The notes: a model not told the origin generated them from the letters alone. Counted from the stretch's first letter, positions 26,555 to 36,645 are shown. The stretch: DNA of 47,828 nucleotides from Clostridiaceae bacterium (GCA_012799695.1 JAAZKT010000085.1:1-47828), one strand, 5' to 3'. Translations and numbers: made by a program.

Positions 26555-27228
26555 TCAAACAATCACACCAGATAACGGAGGAACTCCGTTACTATCGCGA
26601 GGGATTTCGGAGTTGCAATGTCTACGCGCTGACGTGTTTTGACTGCGAAGTGCTGTTTGATCCATCTCTCAGCCCCGATACCGTTGAGCAAAAGCGTCCG
26701 ATCTCGAAGTTGATCGCAACGCATGCCCATTACGATCATATCGGCATGATCAATGAGTGGAAGAAAGAGTATCCCGATGTCCCGTTTTTGATGCACGGTG
26801 GCGATATTGAGATGCTCGATAACCCCACATTGAATGCCTCTATCTTTTTTGGACGCCCCAATGCCTTTGTAAAGCCGGATCTTGTCTTGAATGATGGCGA
26901 TACTATCGAGCTTGACGGGCGGTATTATCTAGATGTTTTGAATACTCCCGGCCATTCGATGGGCTCATCATGTTTCGTGATTTACCGTCGGGATGATGCT
27001 AAATCGTTACCTGTGGCAATGATCTCGGGCGACACGCTCTTTGATCGCGGTTGGGGGCGCACTGATTTCGCAACGGGAAATGACTCACTTATGCGAGATT
27101 CGCTTTCACGGTTGTTTCGCATCCTTTCTCGGATGCCCGCCGATTTGCCTGTCTGTCCCGGACACAGCGCCCTGACGAATGCCTCTGACGCCTGTCGTTT
27201 TTTGGCGGCTATGGGGTTTTCCTGCTAG
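26551..27228 (+). CDS. Metallo-beta-lactamase-fold hydrolase (glyoxalase II-like)
   Basis: A 225-residue MBL-fold enzyme. Zinc ligands are all visible: THAHYDHIG, GHSMGS, SGDTLFDRGWGRTD and the final His in CPGHS. The GDTLF-x-x-GxGRTD pattern is typical of the glyoxalase II-like group, which hydrolyses thioesters such as S-lactoylglutathione or bacillithiol analogues. The gene is coupled to the MGS-like gene by an ATGA overlap; the pairing hints at methylglyoxal handling, but the partner appears catalytically dead, so this is only a hint. The ribosome binding site lies inside the preceding gene. Confidence 0.85.
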   Translation: MIKQSHQITEELRYYREGFRSCNVYALTCFDCEVLFDPSLSPDTVEQKRPISKLIATHAHYDHIGMINEWKKEYPDVPFLMHGGDIEMLDNPTLNASIFFGRPNAFVKPDLVLNDGDTIELDGRYYLDVLNTPGHSMGSSCFVIYRRDDAKSLPVAMISGDTLFDRGWGRTDFATGNDSLMRDSLSRLFRILSRMPADLPVCPGHSALTNASDACRFLAAMGFSC

Positions 27229-27237
27229 TTATCATTA

Positions 27238-27435
27238 TCACCTTTTCCGGATTGTTGAGCCGGTACCTGTAAATTCGTTTTGATCTGTCTTGATTTCCGT
27301 GTATTCGTTTCGCAGGCTGTTTGCTGGAAATCCTTTAAACCAATTCCATGACATCGGAAAGTCGTCAATTTGACCTGTTGATGCCGTTGTCGTCACCGCA
27401 ATACTTTCGTACAGCCGACGCCACGCTCCTACCAT
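27238..27435 (-). other. Unresolved 65-codon antisense reading frame
   Basis: Most of the 245-base gap between the MBL gene and the TadE-like cassette is covered by an open frame on the minus strand (MVGAWRRLYESIAV start). The codons look protein-like, but no ribosome binding site precedes the ATG, and both neighbours run the other way. I do not recognise it. It may be chance or a small gene. Confidence 0.15.
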
Positions 27436-27473
27436 AATAGTGCGTTATGACAACGTTTGTGGAGGTGGTGTTT

Positions 27474-27779
27474 ATGGGTCTATCTATTGAATCGATTATT
27501 GCGATACCGTGCTGTCTGACGATTCTGGCTCAGACGACGGGAATGGCTCTACCGCTCGCGTGTGATGCGAAGCGCGCGGCGAATGCCAATGCTTACACAT
27601 CAATGATCGAAAATCGTTCGGGTTACACGTATCAGTACGAGACGATCATGCGTGAATCGTATGAAGTGCCCTATGTGTACACGTGCCCCCAAAAGATCGT
27701 CGAGTCTCTTTCTCTGGGGCGCGACATTATTTCGATGATTAAGACATATAGGGATCATAATTCAGGAAGTGACGAATGA
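27474..27779 (+). CDS. Small TadE-like (pseudopilin-like) protein
   Basis: A 101-residue protein. ATG 27474 has GGAGGTGG with seven bases spacing, which favours it over the upstream frame extension. A short N-terminus runs straight into a hydrophobic segment (MGLSIESIIAIPCCLTILAQ, residues 1-20), with Ser-Ile-Glu where TadE-type pseudopilins have their conserved Glu. The rest is small and polar. The stop overlaps the next start (ATGA), so it is the first gene of a coupled three-gene cassette. Function is inferred only from topology and neighbours: an envelope or pilus-like minor component. Confidence 0.6.
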   Translation: MGLSIESIIAIPCCLTILAQTTGMALPLACDAKRAANANAYTSMIENRSGYTYQYETIMRESYEVPYVYTCPQKIVESLSLGRDIISMIKTYRDHNSGSDE

Positions 27780-29224
27780 GCAAAAATACCTTCACGACCA
27801 TGCGTATAAGGCTATGCCGCAAGCGAACGGGCCAAGGTCTAAGAGCCGTTGTGCATGCGGGATCGATGAGTCTCGCTTTCTGTATCATTTTGCCGGCGGT
27901 ATTGTTGCTTTTTACAGAGGTCTTGCGTTTCAGTCGCGAGGCGAGAGCCGATGCAGACCTAGCGAGACATGCAAGGATGATTACCGATTCGGCACTCGCG
28001 CTTTACGATCGAGACTTGTACAAGACGTTCGGTCTTTTCGGGATGAAGGAGGAAGATGCAAAAAAGGCGCTCGATTCAGACGTGCTGCCCAACACGGGAG
28101 CAAGCTTGAAGTTGGAAATGGCGGATGAATTAAAGGAAAGCGACGTGATTAAAGACGGAATTGCGCGCCATATGACGTGGAGAGCCGCTACCTCCATTTT
28201 GGTGGATGCGATAGACAAGCTACGTGCATTGGAAAAAATCGGACATGAGGTCAATGTTACGCAGCTGTCCGATTACTTTCCCTCTGTTCTCAAACAGGGT
28301 TATGAAACTATCGATCCCGATCTCGGTGTCATTGATGAAGAGCCGGAATGGAAAGATGAGTATGAGGCGCTGATGAACACGGAAATTCGCGATGTCTACC
28401 AGAAAGGTCTGAGTTATCTGGCCCCAATCTTCATACCGAGCGAGGCGGGCGCCGAACATGAGACATTACACGTGAACCCCTTTGATAATAGCGGGCTTCA
28501 GAAGTTTGGCGGTCTAGTCGACAAAATGCTTTTTGTCGCTCCTGAGGGCGTGCTCGATCGCCTAATCCTAAGCGAGTATGCTCTATCCTATTTTTATAAC
28601 GACGTTCCGTATGTCATGCGACACGGTATTAGACGCGATGATTATACGCCAGACGGGAGAATGATCTCAAAATTTTCTGACTCAAGAAGGTATGAGGCGG
28701 AGGAGATCGCGACGGGCTTAAAGGGAAAGAAAGCTAAGACGGCGGTGCTCGTATTTATCGGGGCGATCCGTTTCGCGATACATTTTGTTGAAATCATCAC
28801 AAACGAAACGGAGAGGGCAAGTTTCAAAGCGACTGCAACGGCGACCGCGGCTGCGATCTCCGCAGTTTCGCTCGGAAGTGTCAACATCCCGCCCGAGGCA
28901 ATCGAATGGTTGCTGATGGCTACCACCGCTCTCACACGAGGCGCGATCGACTCATCGGCGTTGAATAAAGGCAAAGAAGTCGATCTTTGGCCCGGCAAAA
29001 AAAAGATCGAGCTCAAATTCAGGTATCGAGATTTTTTGCGCATTTTAATTGTCGCGCAGTCGCCTGACAAGATCGCAAAGAGAATTGCCCACACGATCGA
29101 TTATGTCTACCCGAGTCGGTATTATACGACGGTTTGCTGTGTGATCCATTGCGATGACAGGATTCTGCGTTTCGACGCGGGATTTCTCAGTCGAAAGCCG
29201 GAACAGGACGAGATAGTGCAGTGA
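27776..29224 (+). CDS. TadG-like / DUF5702-like envelope protein
   Basis: A 482-residue protein with a basic N-terminus (RLCRKRTGQGLR) and one TM helix (about 29-52, SMSLAFCIILPAVLLLFTEV), followed by LARHARMITDSALALYDRD and LYKTFGLFG. This sequence pattern is characteristic of the TadG-like proteins that accompany TadE/F pseudopilins in Clostridia. The bulk (about 70-480) is predicted extracellular, with an Ala-rich hydrophobic patch at about 345-385 (TATATAAAISAVSLG) that may be a second membrane or buried segment. It is coupled to both neighbours by 4-base overlaps. It is probably part of a cell-surface assembly; the precise role is unknown. Confidence 0.65.
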   Translation: MSKNTFTTMRIRLCRKRTGQGLRAVVHAGSMSLAFCIILPAVLLLFTEVLRFSREARADADLARHARMITDSALALYDRDLYKTFGLFGMKEEDAKKALDSDVLPNTGASLKLEMADELKESDVIKDGIARHMTWRAATSILVDAIDKLRALEKIGHEVNVTQLSDYFPSVLKQGYETIDPDLGVIDEEPEWKDEYEALMNTEIRDVYQKGLSYLAPIFIPSEAGAEHETLHVNPFDNSGLQKFGGLVDKMLFVAPEGVLDRLILSEYALSYFYNDVPYVMRHGIRRDDYTPDGRMISKFSDSRRYEAEEIATGLKGKKAKTAVLVFIGAIRFAIHFVEIITNETERASFKATATATAAAISAVSLGSVNIPPEAIEWLLMATTALTRGAIDSSALNKGKEVDLWPGKKKIELKFRYRDFLRILIVAQSPDKIAKRIAHTIDYVYPSRYYTTVCCVIHCDDRILRFDAGFLSRKPEQDEIVQ

Positions 29225-30195
29225 ACGATACTACACGAGACATACATTGCCCGGCTGTTAAGCATCGAGCGTCGCTCTCACTTGAAACAGTGATCGTGTT
29301 CCCGCTTGTCTTGATCATCGTGCTGATGTTATCTCTCGCCGTTCAAGGTGAGCAGGATGCGATGATTCTATCCCATGCCCTTGATCAGACTGCGAAGGAG
29401 ATTGCGCTCCTTCTACCTGTCGCCGATTTGCTCGAAAGTGTCGCAGACCCTGAAACACTGGTGAAACAATGGATTCCTAACGAATTGCTCGCGCGTGTGG
29501 CACTTGACGGGATGACGGACATCGCCGCGACGGTACTCGTGTCACCCTTTATACTCAGCCGTGTCGATACATGGGCGACGGAAATTGCCGTTGGACGAAA
29601 CAGGCAAAAACCGATGGGTGAAAGACGTCTCGCCGTCGATGTCGATAACGAGAATAAAACAGTATGGTTGATCTTGTCGCTCAAAAAGGACACTCCTGCG
29701 GGGCAGTATTACGATGTCATTCGTTCACGCATTCCCATATGGAATGCAGGGTTATTCAGCGGTAATGAGGAAAGTGCCGAGGAGAATTATGATGGCATTT
29801 GGGAGTTGAGTAACTTTGAGCGCGGGCAAAAATTCAGGAAACTGTTCGGCGGTCATCTGCCACTTCTCTATCCTGTTATCGCCTCTTGGGACGGGGCGGA
29901 GGCGACATCGATTAAAAGCATGGATTGGACTGCTCCTTCGTATTCATCATCTGTACAGGTCGAGAAACGGATCGATCGTTTTGTATCCGACCTTGCATCT
30001 TTTGAGGGCGCGGGCGGAGAAGGACCGGAACCGGGTTCTATACGTTACCGTCGCCTGATACTCGTTATCCCGAACAATGAGATACCTTGGAAATCGCAAG
30101 CGCTTCTTGATAGTTGGGTTGCTTTAGCCGCGCAAAAGGGCGTTGTGCTTGACATAAGAGAGTGCGGCACAAGCCACGTACATGACACTCCCTAG
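29221..30195 (+). CDS. TadE-like protein
   Basis: A 324-residue protein starting with GTG that overlaps the preceding stop (GTGA). The N-terminus has a polar stretch, then SLETVIVFPLVLIIVLMLSL (residues about 19-38), a TadE-like signal and anchor with the conserved Glu. The outer part is soluble with no catalytic motif I can name. RRLILVIPNNEIPWKSQALLDSW near the C-terminus resembles a Rossmann-like strand and helix. It is the last gene of the cassette. No tadA ATPase, tadB/C platform or flp pilin gene lies nearby, so assembly genes must be elsewhere or are not needed. Confidence 0.65.
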   Translation: MNDTTRDIHCPAVKHRASLSLETVIVFPLVLIIVLMLSLAVQGEQDAMILSHALDQTAKEIALLLPVADLLESVADPETLVKQWIPNELLARVALDGMTDIAATVLVSPFILSRVDTWATEIAVGRNRQKPMGERRLAVDVDNENKTVWLILSLKKDTPAGQYYDVIRSRIPIWNAGLFSGNEESAEENYDGIWELSNFERGQKFRKLFGGHLPLLYPVIASWDGAEATSIKSMDWTAPSYSSSVQVEKRIDRFVSDLASFEGAGGEGPEPGSIRYRRLILVIPNNEIPWKSQALLDSWVALAAQKGVVLDIRECGTSHVHDTP

Positions 30196-30350
30196 CGGAT
30201 ACATATCCACGGACATTTCCATATAATCGCCTTAGACTTCCGTGTCTTCTCCGGCAATCGATAGCAGCCGATCGAACTTTGTGAGAGAATGGCATAGAGC
30301 GAATGATATTGAAAGGAACGACAGTCTATCAGTCTCTTCGCCAGTTCTAT

Positions 30351-30400
30351 AAAGGAGCTAGAGGAATGTCCGACTTCATCTTATATTGAGGAGACATTCC
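30351..30400 (+). promoter_or_regulatory. Leader mini-ORF and hairpin before the DUF3048 lipoprotein gene
   Basis: AAAGGAG (30351-30357) is ideally spaced from ATG 30366, which opens a seven-codon frame MSDFILY ending at TGA 30389. The mini-ORF start lies within GGAATGTC (30363-30370), which pairs with GACATTCC (30393-30400). The lipoprotein ATG at 30412 has only a weak ribosome binding site nearby. An upstream TATAAT (30222-30227) may be the -10 element of this unit. Control of translation by the leader is possible. Confidence 0.4.
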
Positions 30401-30411
30401 AATCTTAAGAA

Positions 30412-31482
30412 ATGAAACGACTTGTCATAGTGTTTTTAATTGTCGTCACGTCCGCGGGTATGATGCTTACATCTTGCACCGGTGTCGATTCGGAAGATTC
30501 GACACCTGACACTTCGACGACGACGTCCTCGGTTACTGTAGATCCGACAACAGAGCCGACAACGATTATCACGACCCCCGCTCCGACTGAGACTGAACCG
30601 GATGCCACCCCGACCGAAGCAAACCATTTATTCGATAAAAAAGTCCCCATCGCACTTATGATCAACAATACAGCTAGTGCCAGGCCGCAATCAGGCATCG
30701 GACAAGCGAAGCTGATTTATCAGATGATGACTGAGGGCAGGACGACGAGACTCTTGATGTTTACCGATGTTGACGAGGGTGTTCTCGGGCCTGTAAGAAG
30801 CGCGAGACCCGCCTATCTCGACCTTGTTGTGCAGTACAATGCCCTCTACACGTATGCCGGTAACGGGAGAGTAATTGAGGCGTCGCCCGTGAATCACCTC
30901 GTCCGTAGAGTCGACGCTTTAGGTGCCGCCGGAAGGCTCTTCTACCGTATGCCGCACCGAAAGGCTCCACATAATTTGTATATTAAGGCGGAATCAATTT
31001 ACGCTTTTGGCGAGAAACGTGCGCCGGTTGAGTTGTCTGAGCCGCTTCCCGGTTTGATGATCAGGGAAACGTTCGTTCAACCCGACGGAGGAGAGGAAGT
31101 CGCGCGCATTGATTACCGGTTCAACAAACCGTCTGAGTCGTTTCGTTACGACGCGGGCAAAAAAATGTACGCAAAATACAACGGCGAACAACTTCTCGTC
31201 GATGAATTGACAAAAGAACCGGTTGAAGTAGGTAACATCTTCCTGATCTATGTCCCTCATAACTTAATGCCGAACGGCGTCCATATCAAGATCGACTGGA
31301 TCGGTTCCGGTGAGGCACTCTACTTTACCGGTGGAAAAAAGTATGATGTGACATGGAGTAAGAAGTCACATAACGCGCCGATGGTTTTTGAGTTGAACGG
31401 GGAGACATTGGTCTTGAATCCCGGACTGACATGGGTCGTCGTTATGGACGGTCAGGCGAATCGGACCGTCGTTTTTGATTAA
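30412..31482 (+). CDS. DUF3048 (YerB-like) lipoprotein
   Basis: A 356-residue exported lipoprotein. A lipoprotein signal peptide ends in the lipobox LTSC with Cys at 22, and a Thr/Pro-rich linker (about 30-75) crosses the wall. The DUF3048 domain follows with PIALMINNTASARPQSGIGQA, GRTTRLLMFTD and GPVRSARP, then VSWSKKSH-like sequence near the end. B. subtilis YerB is the named relative; its biochemical role is not known to me. It lies alone between the TadE-like cassette and secA. The leader before it is unusual. Confidence 0.9.
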   Translation: MKRLVIVFLIVVTSAGMMLTSCTGVDSEDSTPDTSTTTSSVTVDPTTEPTTIITTPAPTETEPDATPTEANHLFDKKVPIALMINNTASARPQSGIGQAKLIYQMMTEGRTTRLLMFTDVDEGVLGPVRSARPAYLDLVVQYNALYTYAGNGRVIEASPVNHLVRRVDALGAAGRLFYRMPHRKAPHNLYIKAESIYAFGEKRAPVELSEPLPGLMIRETFVQPDGGEEVARIDYRFNKPSESFRYDAGKKMYAKYNGEQLLVDELTKEPVEVGNIFLIYVPHNLMPNGVHIKIDWIGSGEALYFTGGKKYDVTWSKKSHNAPMVFELNGETLVLNPGLTWVVVMDGQANRTVVFD

Positions 31483-31521
31483 CTGCTGGAATTGCAGAAC
31501 TGGAGAGACTAAGGAAAACAC

Positions 31522-34368
31522 ATGGGTTTAATTAACACTCTATTTGGAACTTATTCAGAGCGCGAGTTGAGAAAAATTCGCGCAAAGACGAACGCCGTTC
31601 TTGAATTACAGGATAAATACGCGCGCATGACGGAAGGGGAGCTTCGCTCTTCTACCGACCGTTTCCGACGTCAAATTCGTGACGGGGCGGTGCTTGACGA
31701 CGTGTTGCCGGATGCTTTTGCTGCCGTACGAGAGGCGAGCACGCGCGTTCTCGGTATGACACATTTTCCCGTTCAAGTCCAAGGCGGAATCATTCTCCAC
31801 CAAGGCCGTATCGCCGAGATGCGTACTGGTGAGGGGAAGACGCTCGTTGCGACGCTTCCGGCATACTTGAATGCGCTTAACGGAGAGGGAGTTCACATTG
31901 TCACTGTCAACGATTACTTAGCACATCGCGACAGTGAATGGATGGGTAAAATCTACCGTTATCTCGGTCTCTCGGTCGGTCTTATCGTGCACGGTTTGGA
32001 CAACACGACGCGGCGCGCCGCCTATGCGGCCGATGTGACATACGGAACGAATAATGAGTTCGGTTTCGATTATCTGCGCGATAACATGGTGTTGTCGCTT
32101 GAGCACTGTGTTCAAAGAAGACTCAATTTCGCCATTGTCGATGAGGTCGACAGTATTCTTGTCGATGAGGCGAGAACGCCGCTTATCATTTCAGGACCCG
32201 GAACTGACTCGTCGGAGATGTATCAGCGTGCAAGTGATTTCGCGAGAGGCTTGACGCCGAAGCTAATCATTCAAAAAGAAGCGATGCGTACAACGGAAGA
32301 ACTCGAGGAAGTCGAGTCGGACGCCGATTATATCGTTGATGAAAAGGCAAAGAGCTCCGTCTTGACAGAGCGAGGTGTCAAGAAGGCGGAGCGTTATTTC
32401 GGAATTGATAACCTCTCCGATCAGGAGAATTATGAGATCAACCACCATATCAGCAATGCTTTAAAGGCACGCGGAACCATGCATCTCGATCGCGACTACG
32501 TGATAATAGACGGAGAGATTGTTATTGTCGATGACTTTACCGGTCGTCTGATGTACGGAAGGCGTTACAGTAACGGTTTGCACCAAGCGATAGAAGCGAA
32601 AGAAGGCGTCGAAATAAAAGAAGAGAATAAAACGCTCGCAACGATCACCTTCCAGAATTATTTCCGCATGTACAACAAACTGTCCGGTATGACGGGCACG
32701 GCGATGACGGAGGAAAGCGAATTCAGGGAAATTTACAATCTTGATGTCGTTTCGATCCCGACGAACGTTCCCATGATCCGTCAAGATGATCCCGACGCAG
32801 TCTTCAAATCGGAAGTAGGCAAATTCCGGGCAATTCTGGATGACGTTCGCTCGATCCATGAGACGGGACAACCTGTTCTCATCGGAACGGTCTCCGTTGA
32901 AAAAAGTGAAATCCTGTCGAAATTGTTCACGCGTGCCGGTATAAGACACAATGTCCTGAACGCCCGTCACCATGAACGCGAGGCGGAGATAGTCGCACAG
33001 GCGGGTAGATTCGGAGCTGTGACAATAGCGACGAACATGGCGGGGCGAGGAACTGACATTCTGCTCGGCGGAAACCCGGAGTTTATGGCTCGTGAAGAGA
33101 TGCGTAAACAAGGTTACGAAGAAGAATTGATCGAGCAGTCGACGGCATACAATGTAACGGACGATGAAGTGGTGCTGAAAGGGCGTGCATTATTTGCAAC
33201 CCTGAAGGATCGTTTCTCCAAGGAGATTGAAGATGAGAAGCGCCGCGTCATTGAGACAGGCGGTCTTTGTATTATCGGTACGGAGCGCCATGAGTCAAGG
33301 CGTATCGACAATCAGCTCCGTGGCCGCGCAGGCCGTCAGGGAGACCCCGGCTATTCAAAATTTTACCTTTCGTTGGAAGACGACCTAATGCGACTTTTCG
33401 GTGGGGATCGCATGGATCGCATCTTCTCTTCTTTAGGCGTCGACGAGGACACAGAAATCGCACATCCGCTCCTCTCGCGGACTATTGAATCGGCACAGAG
33501 GCGCGTAGAGGGTTCTAACTTCGCTATTCGAAAAAATGTTCTTGAGTACGACGATGTCATGAACACGCAACGCAACCTTATCTACAAGCAGCGCCGGGAA
33601 GTACTTGAGGGGCACGATTTGTATACGTACTATCAACGGATTATTGCGGAGACGATGGATGCGACACTTGCCGACTTCCTCTCAATTTCCGATCGTACGG
33701 ATGACTGGGATAAGGAAGCCTTCATCACGCGAGTCCATGATATTTTCGGGCCGCTGCCTTCGCTCGCTCGATTTGCTTCATCGAGACAGGCTATGGACGG
33801 GATCAAATTGGCTGCCGATTTAAAAGCTGATGCTTTAATGCGTCACGAAATGCGCGGTGAAGAACTCGGATCGGTTGAGATGCTCCGCGAAGCCGAGCGC
33901 ATTATTCTCCTTAATGCGGTGGACAGACACTGGATGGATCATATCGATCTCATGGACGATTTGCGCGACAGCATCGGCATGCGCGGATACGCGCAACATG
34001 ACCCCGTTGTCGAGTACAAACGCGAAGGGTATGACATGTTCGAAGCGATGAACGAGACGATCCAACGCGACGCCGTACGCCTGATCATGAGGGCGAGGCT
34101 AACGGCGGCAGACCCTGCACCGAAGAGACGCGTGCCGACACAATTACTTGAAGGAAGGGGTTCGAGCGGATGGTCGCGTGCATCGGAGGAATCGAGGATG
34201 GCTGCCGGCTCATCGTCAACATCTCCGGAGGCACGGAGCGGAGACGGAACGGCGCCCACGCCGTACAAGAAAAAACATATCCCGGGACGTAACGAACCTT
34301 GTTGGTGCGGGAGCGGGAAAAAATATAAGAATTGTCATTTAAGACAAGACGAACAAGAATCTATGTGA
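31522..34368 (+). CDS. secA: Preprotein translocase ATPase SecA
   Basis: A 948-residue SecA, the motor of the Sec pathway, that pushes unfolded precursors through SecYEG. Walker A is MRTGEGKT (about 101-108); TVNDYLA and [13 protein letters not shown] form the DEAD motor; the preprotein cross-linking domain follows; [10 protein letters not shown] lies in the second motor domain; and the C-terminal zinc-binding tail is [17 protein letters not shown], which binds SecB or ribosomes. Length and all motifs are normal. AAGGAAAACAC precedes the ATG. It would export the large surface protein, the lipoproteins and PBPs of this window. Confidence 0.97.
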   Translation: MGLINTLFGTYSERELRKIRAKTNAVLELQDKYARMTEGELRSSTDRFRRQIRDGAVLDDVLPDAFAAVREASTRVLGMTHFPVQVQGGIILHQGRIAEMRTGEGKTLVATLPAYLNALNGEGVHIVTVNDYLAHRDSEWMGKIYRYLGLSVGLIVHGLDNTTRRAAYAADVTYGTNNEFGFDYLRDNMVLSLEHCVQRRLNFAIVDEVDSILVDEARTPLIISGPGTDSSEMYQRASDFARGLTPKLIIQKEAMRTTEELEEVESDADYIVDEKAKSSVLTERGVKKAERYFGIDNLSDQENYEINHHISNALKARGTMHLDRDYVIIDGEIVIVDDFTGRLMYGRRYSNGLHQAIEAKEGVEIKEENKTLATITFQNYFRMYNKLSGMTGTAMTEESEFREIYNLDVVSIPTNVPMIRQDDPDAVFKSEVGKFRAILDDVRSIHETGQPVLIGTVSVEKSEILSKLFTRAGIRHNVLNARHHEREAEIVAQAGRFGAVTIATNMAGRGTDILLGGNPEFMAREEMRKQGYEEELIEQSTAYNVTDDEVVLKGRALFATLKDRFSKEIEDEKRRVIETGGLCIIGTERHESRRIDNQLRGRAGRQGDPGYSKFYLSLEDDLMRLFGGDRMDRIFSSLGVDEDTEIAHPLLSRTIESAQRRVEGSNFAIRKNVLEYDDVMNTQRNLIYKQRREVLEGHDLYTYYQRIIAETMDATLADFLSISDRTDDWDKEAFITRVHDIFGPLPSLARFASSRQAMDGIKLAADLKADALMRHEMRGEELGSVEMLREAERIILLNAVDRHWMDHIDLMDDLRDSIGMRGYAQHDPVVEYKREGYDMFEAMNETIQRDAVRLIMRARLTAADPAPKRRVPTQLLEGRGSSGWSRASEESRMAAGSSSTSPEARSGDGTAPTPYKKKHIPGRNEPCWCGSGKKYKNCHLRQDEQESM

Positions 34369-34375
34369 GGAGACG

Positions 34376-36373
34376 ATGGAAATGAGAAACAGAAGAATGG
34401 ATGACCGTGCCGTGACTGCCATTCGTGCGTTATCAATCGATGCGATCGAAAAGGCGAAGTCGGGGCATCCGGGGTTGCCGCTCGGAGCGGCTCCCATGGC
34501 TTATGAGTTATGGGCACATCACATGAGGCATAATCCAGCCAACCCTAATTGGATGAATCGCGACCGTTTCGTGTTGTCGGCAGGACACGGTTCGATGCTC
34601 CTTTATTCGCTGCTATATCTGTTCGGGTACGGATTGACGACAGAGGATCTCGCATCATTTCGTCAGTGGGACAGCCGTACTCCCGGACACCCTGAATACG
34701 GACATACGATAGGCGTGGAAACGACGACGGGTCCGCTTGGGCAGGGGTTTGCCGCCGCATGCGGGATGGCGATGGCTGAGGCTCATCTCGCCGCGCGTTT
34801 CAACACGCCGGAGCACAAGATAATCGATCACAGGACTTACGTGCTGTGTGGCGACGGCGACTTGATGGAGGGGGTCGCAAGTGAAGCGGCATCGCTCGCC
34901 GGGACGTTAAAGCTCGGGAAGCTTATCGTGCTCTATGATGACAATGAGATCACGATTGAAGGGTCAACCGAATTGGCCTTCAGAGAAAACGTCAGTGCAC
35001 GTTTTGAAGCGTATGGATGGCACGTGCTTGAAGTTCCAAACGGAAATGATCGCGATGCAATCTCTCGCGCTTTGACCGAAGCGAAGACGCGCGAGGATCG
35101 CCCATCACTCATCAGGATCCGCACAAAGATCGGCTACGGTTCACCGAAAGAGGGTTCAGCTTCGAGCCATGGGGCGCCTTTAGGGGAAGAAAACGTTGTG
35201 AAGACGAAGCAAGTTCTTGGATGGCCTACCGAACTTGCTCCCTTTGAGGTTCCCGAGGATATTAAGGCATATCTCAGCCAGGTGTCAGAGAGACTTGCGT
35301 TGGATGAGGAGACGTGGAATGAGCTATACGATAGTTGGGCTTCTGCCAATGCCGAATGCGCCGAACTACTCGAACGCGCTTTGGAGCGGCGCGATCTGAC
35401 ACTTGACCTTGATGAGATGCTTACTGTACTTGATCGAGACGAGGCGACGCGCGCTTCATCGGGGAAGATTCTCAACTATGCTGCGGGTAAAACGCCTTTC
35501 CTATTCGGTGGAAGCGCCGACTTGGCGCCCTCGAACAATACGACAATTAAGGGCGGCGAATCTTTTTCGGCAGAGAATCCTACGGGTCAAACAATTCATT
35601 TTGGAATTCGCGAGTTTGCGATGGCGGCGATGGCAAACGGTATTGCGCAACACGGGGCGCTACGACCTTACGTCGCTACGTTCCTAGTCTTCTCGGATTA
35701 TTTGAAAGGTGCAATTCGACTGTCGGCTCTCATGAATCAACCTGTGATTTACATCTTGACCCATGACAGTATCGGAGTTGGAGAAGACGGCCCGACGCAC
35801 CAACCGATTGAACACTTACTAATGTTACGGTCGATTCCCGGTTTGAATGTTTACCGCCCCGCAGGGCGCTTTGAAACGGCGGCGGCGTGGTATATGGCCC
35901 TGATGAATGATGGACCCTCGGCGCTTATCTTGTCGCGCCAGAACATCTCCTCGAAGGAGACATCCGCCTATGACGCGTTGCATGGCGCATATGTCGTTCG
36001 TGACGGAGGGAAGACACCGGACGTACTCCTGATGGCGTCGGGTTCCGAATTGCCTGTGACGCTAGCCGCCGCCGATATATTAAAAGAAGAGGGGATTCAA
36101 GCGCGCGTCGTCTCCGTCCTGTCAATGGAAGTTTTCGAGGAGCAGGATACGGCTTACAAAGAATCCGTGATGCCGCCCGCGCTGCGAAAGCGAGTGGCAG
36201 TAGAGGCGGGAACGACACTGTCTTGGCATCGGTATACGGGGCTTGACGGAAAGGTGATCGGCATCGATCGCTTCGGTGCTTCGGCTCCCGGAAACGTACT
36301 CTTCGAAAAGTTCGGTTTTACTGCTCCACGTATTGCGGAGAGCGCACGAGAATTACTCGCTGGCGCCGATTGA
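34376..36373 (+). CDS. tkt: Transketolase
   Basis: A full-length, undivided 665-residue transketolase of the non-oxidative pentose phosphate pathway, moving two-carbon units between sugar phosphates with thiamine diphosphate. [28 protein letters not shown] and the thiamine-binding GDGDLMEG (about 160-167) lie in the N-terminal half; [10 protein letters not shown] and [14 protein letters not shown] lie in the second half, with the conserved catalytic His and Glu. It begins seven bases after the secA stop; GAGGAG is very close to ATG 34376 and better spaced for ATG 34382, so the start may be two codons later. Ribose 5-phosphate from this route feeds the PRPP synthetases of this window. Confidence 0.95.
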   Translation: MEMRNRRMDDRAVTAIRALSIDAIEKAKSGHPGLPLGAAPMAYELWAHHMRHNPANPNWMNRDRFVLSAGHGSMLLYSLLYLFGYGLTTEDLASFRQWDSRTPGHPEYGHTIGVETTTGPLGQGFAAACGMAMAEAHLAARFNTPEHKIIDHRTYVLCGDGDLMEGVASEAASLAGTLKLGKLIVLYDDNEITIEGSTELAFRENVSARFEAYGWHVLEVPNGNDRDAISRALTEAKTREDRPSLIRIRTKIGYGSPKEGSASSHGAPLGEENVVKTKQVLGWPTELAPFEVPEDIKAYLSQVSERLALDEETWNELYDSWASANAECAELLERALERRDLTLDLDEMLTVLDRDEATRASSGKILNYAAGKTPFLFGGSADLAPSNNTTIKGGESFSAENPTGQTIHFGIREFAMAAMANGIAQHGALRPYVATFLVFSDYLKGAIRLSALMNQPVIYILTHDSIGVGEDGPTHQPIEHLLMLRSIPGLNVYRPAGRFETAAAWYMALMNDGPSALILSRQNISSKETSAYDALHGAYVVRDGGKTPDVLLMASGSELPVTLAAADILKEEGIQARVVSVLSMEVFEEQDTAYKESVMPPALRKRVAVEAGTTLSWHRYTGLDGKVIGIDRFGASAPGNVLFEKFGFTAPRIAESARELLAGAD

Positions 36374-36407
36374 GCCTCGTTGAGATAAAAGTAATTTTAA
36401 ACTGTGA

Positions 36408-36438
36408 CAAAAGGGGTGTTGTTACAGCGCCCCTTTTG
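36408..36438. terminator. Terminator after tkt
   Basis: CAAAAGGGG (36408-36416) and CCCCTTTTG (36430-36438) form a perfect 9-base stem with a 13-base loop. The T-run is inside the stem, a common bidirectional form. Confidence 0.65.
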
Positions 36439-36558
36439 AATTTAAACAGTTTCATTTGTAGAATAAGTCCCTTATTAAAATGTAAACGCGCAAAAAATGC
36501 ACGTCGAGCTTCCTTACTATTTTCAGTCGAATTTACATGAATTTAACATGAGAAGGTC

Positions 36559-36587
36559 TTGACAGCCTCATTTTGTCAGAGTAGACT
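36559..36587 (+). promoter_or_regulatory. Promoter of the GntR/ABC operon
   Basis: A perfect TTGACA (36559-36564), a 17-base spacer and TAGACT (36582-36587) lie 59 bases before the regulator gene. The expected start of transcription, near 36594, falls just before the palindrome. Confidence 0.7.
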
Positions 36588-36598
36588 TGACTTGACTA

Positions 36599-36620
36599 GT
36601 TAATTAGTTAAGTAATTAAC
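36599..36620. promoter_or_regulatory. Palindromic operator, probable autoregulatory site of the GntR regulator
   Basis: GTTAATTA (36599-36606), six bases, then TAATTAAC (36613-36620) form a perfect 8-base inverted repeat directly downstream of the -10 element. A dimer bound here would block transcription, which fits YtrA-family repressors that control their own ABC operon. Confidence 0.65.
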
Positions 36621-36645
36621 CGGTGAAGTAAAAAAGGGGGTGCCT

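Noticed and set aside
32461-33111. 216-codon minus-strand frame inside secA
   Set aside because: It is antisense to the conserved SecA motor region; length alone is explained by codon bias.
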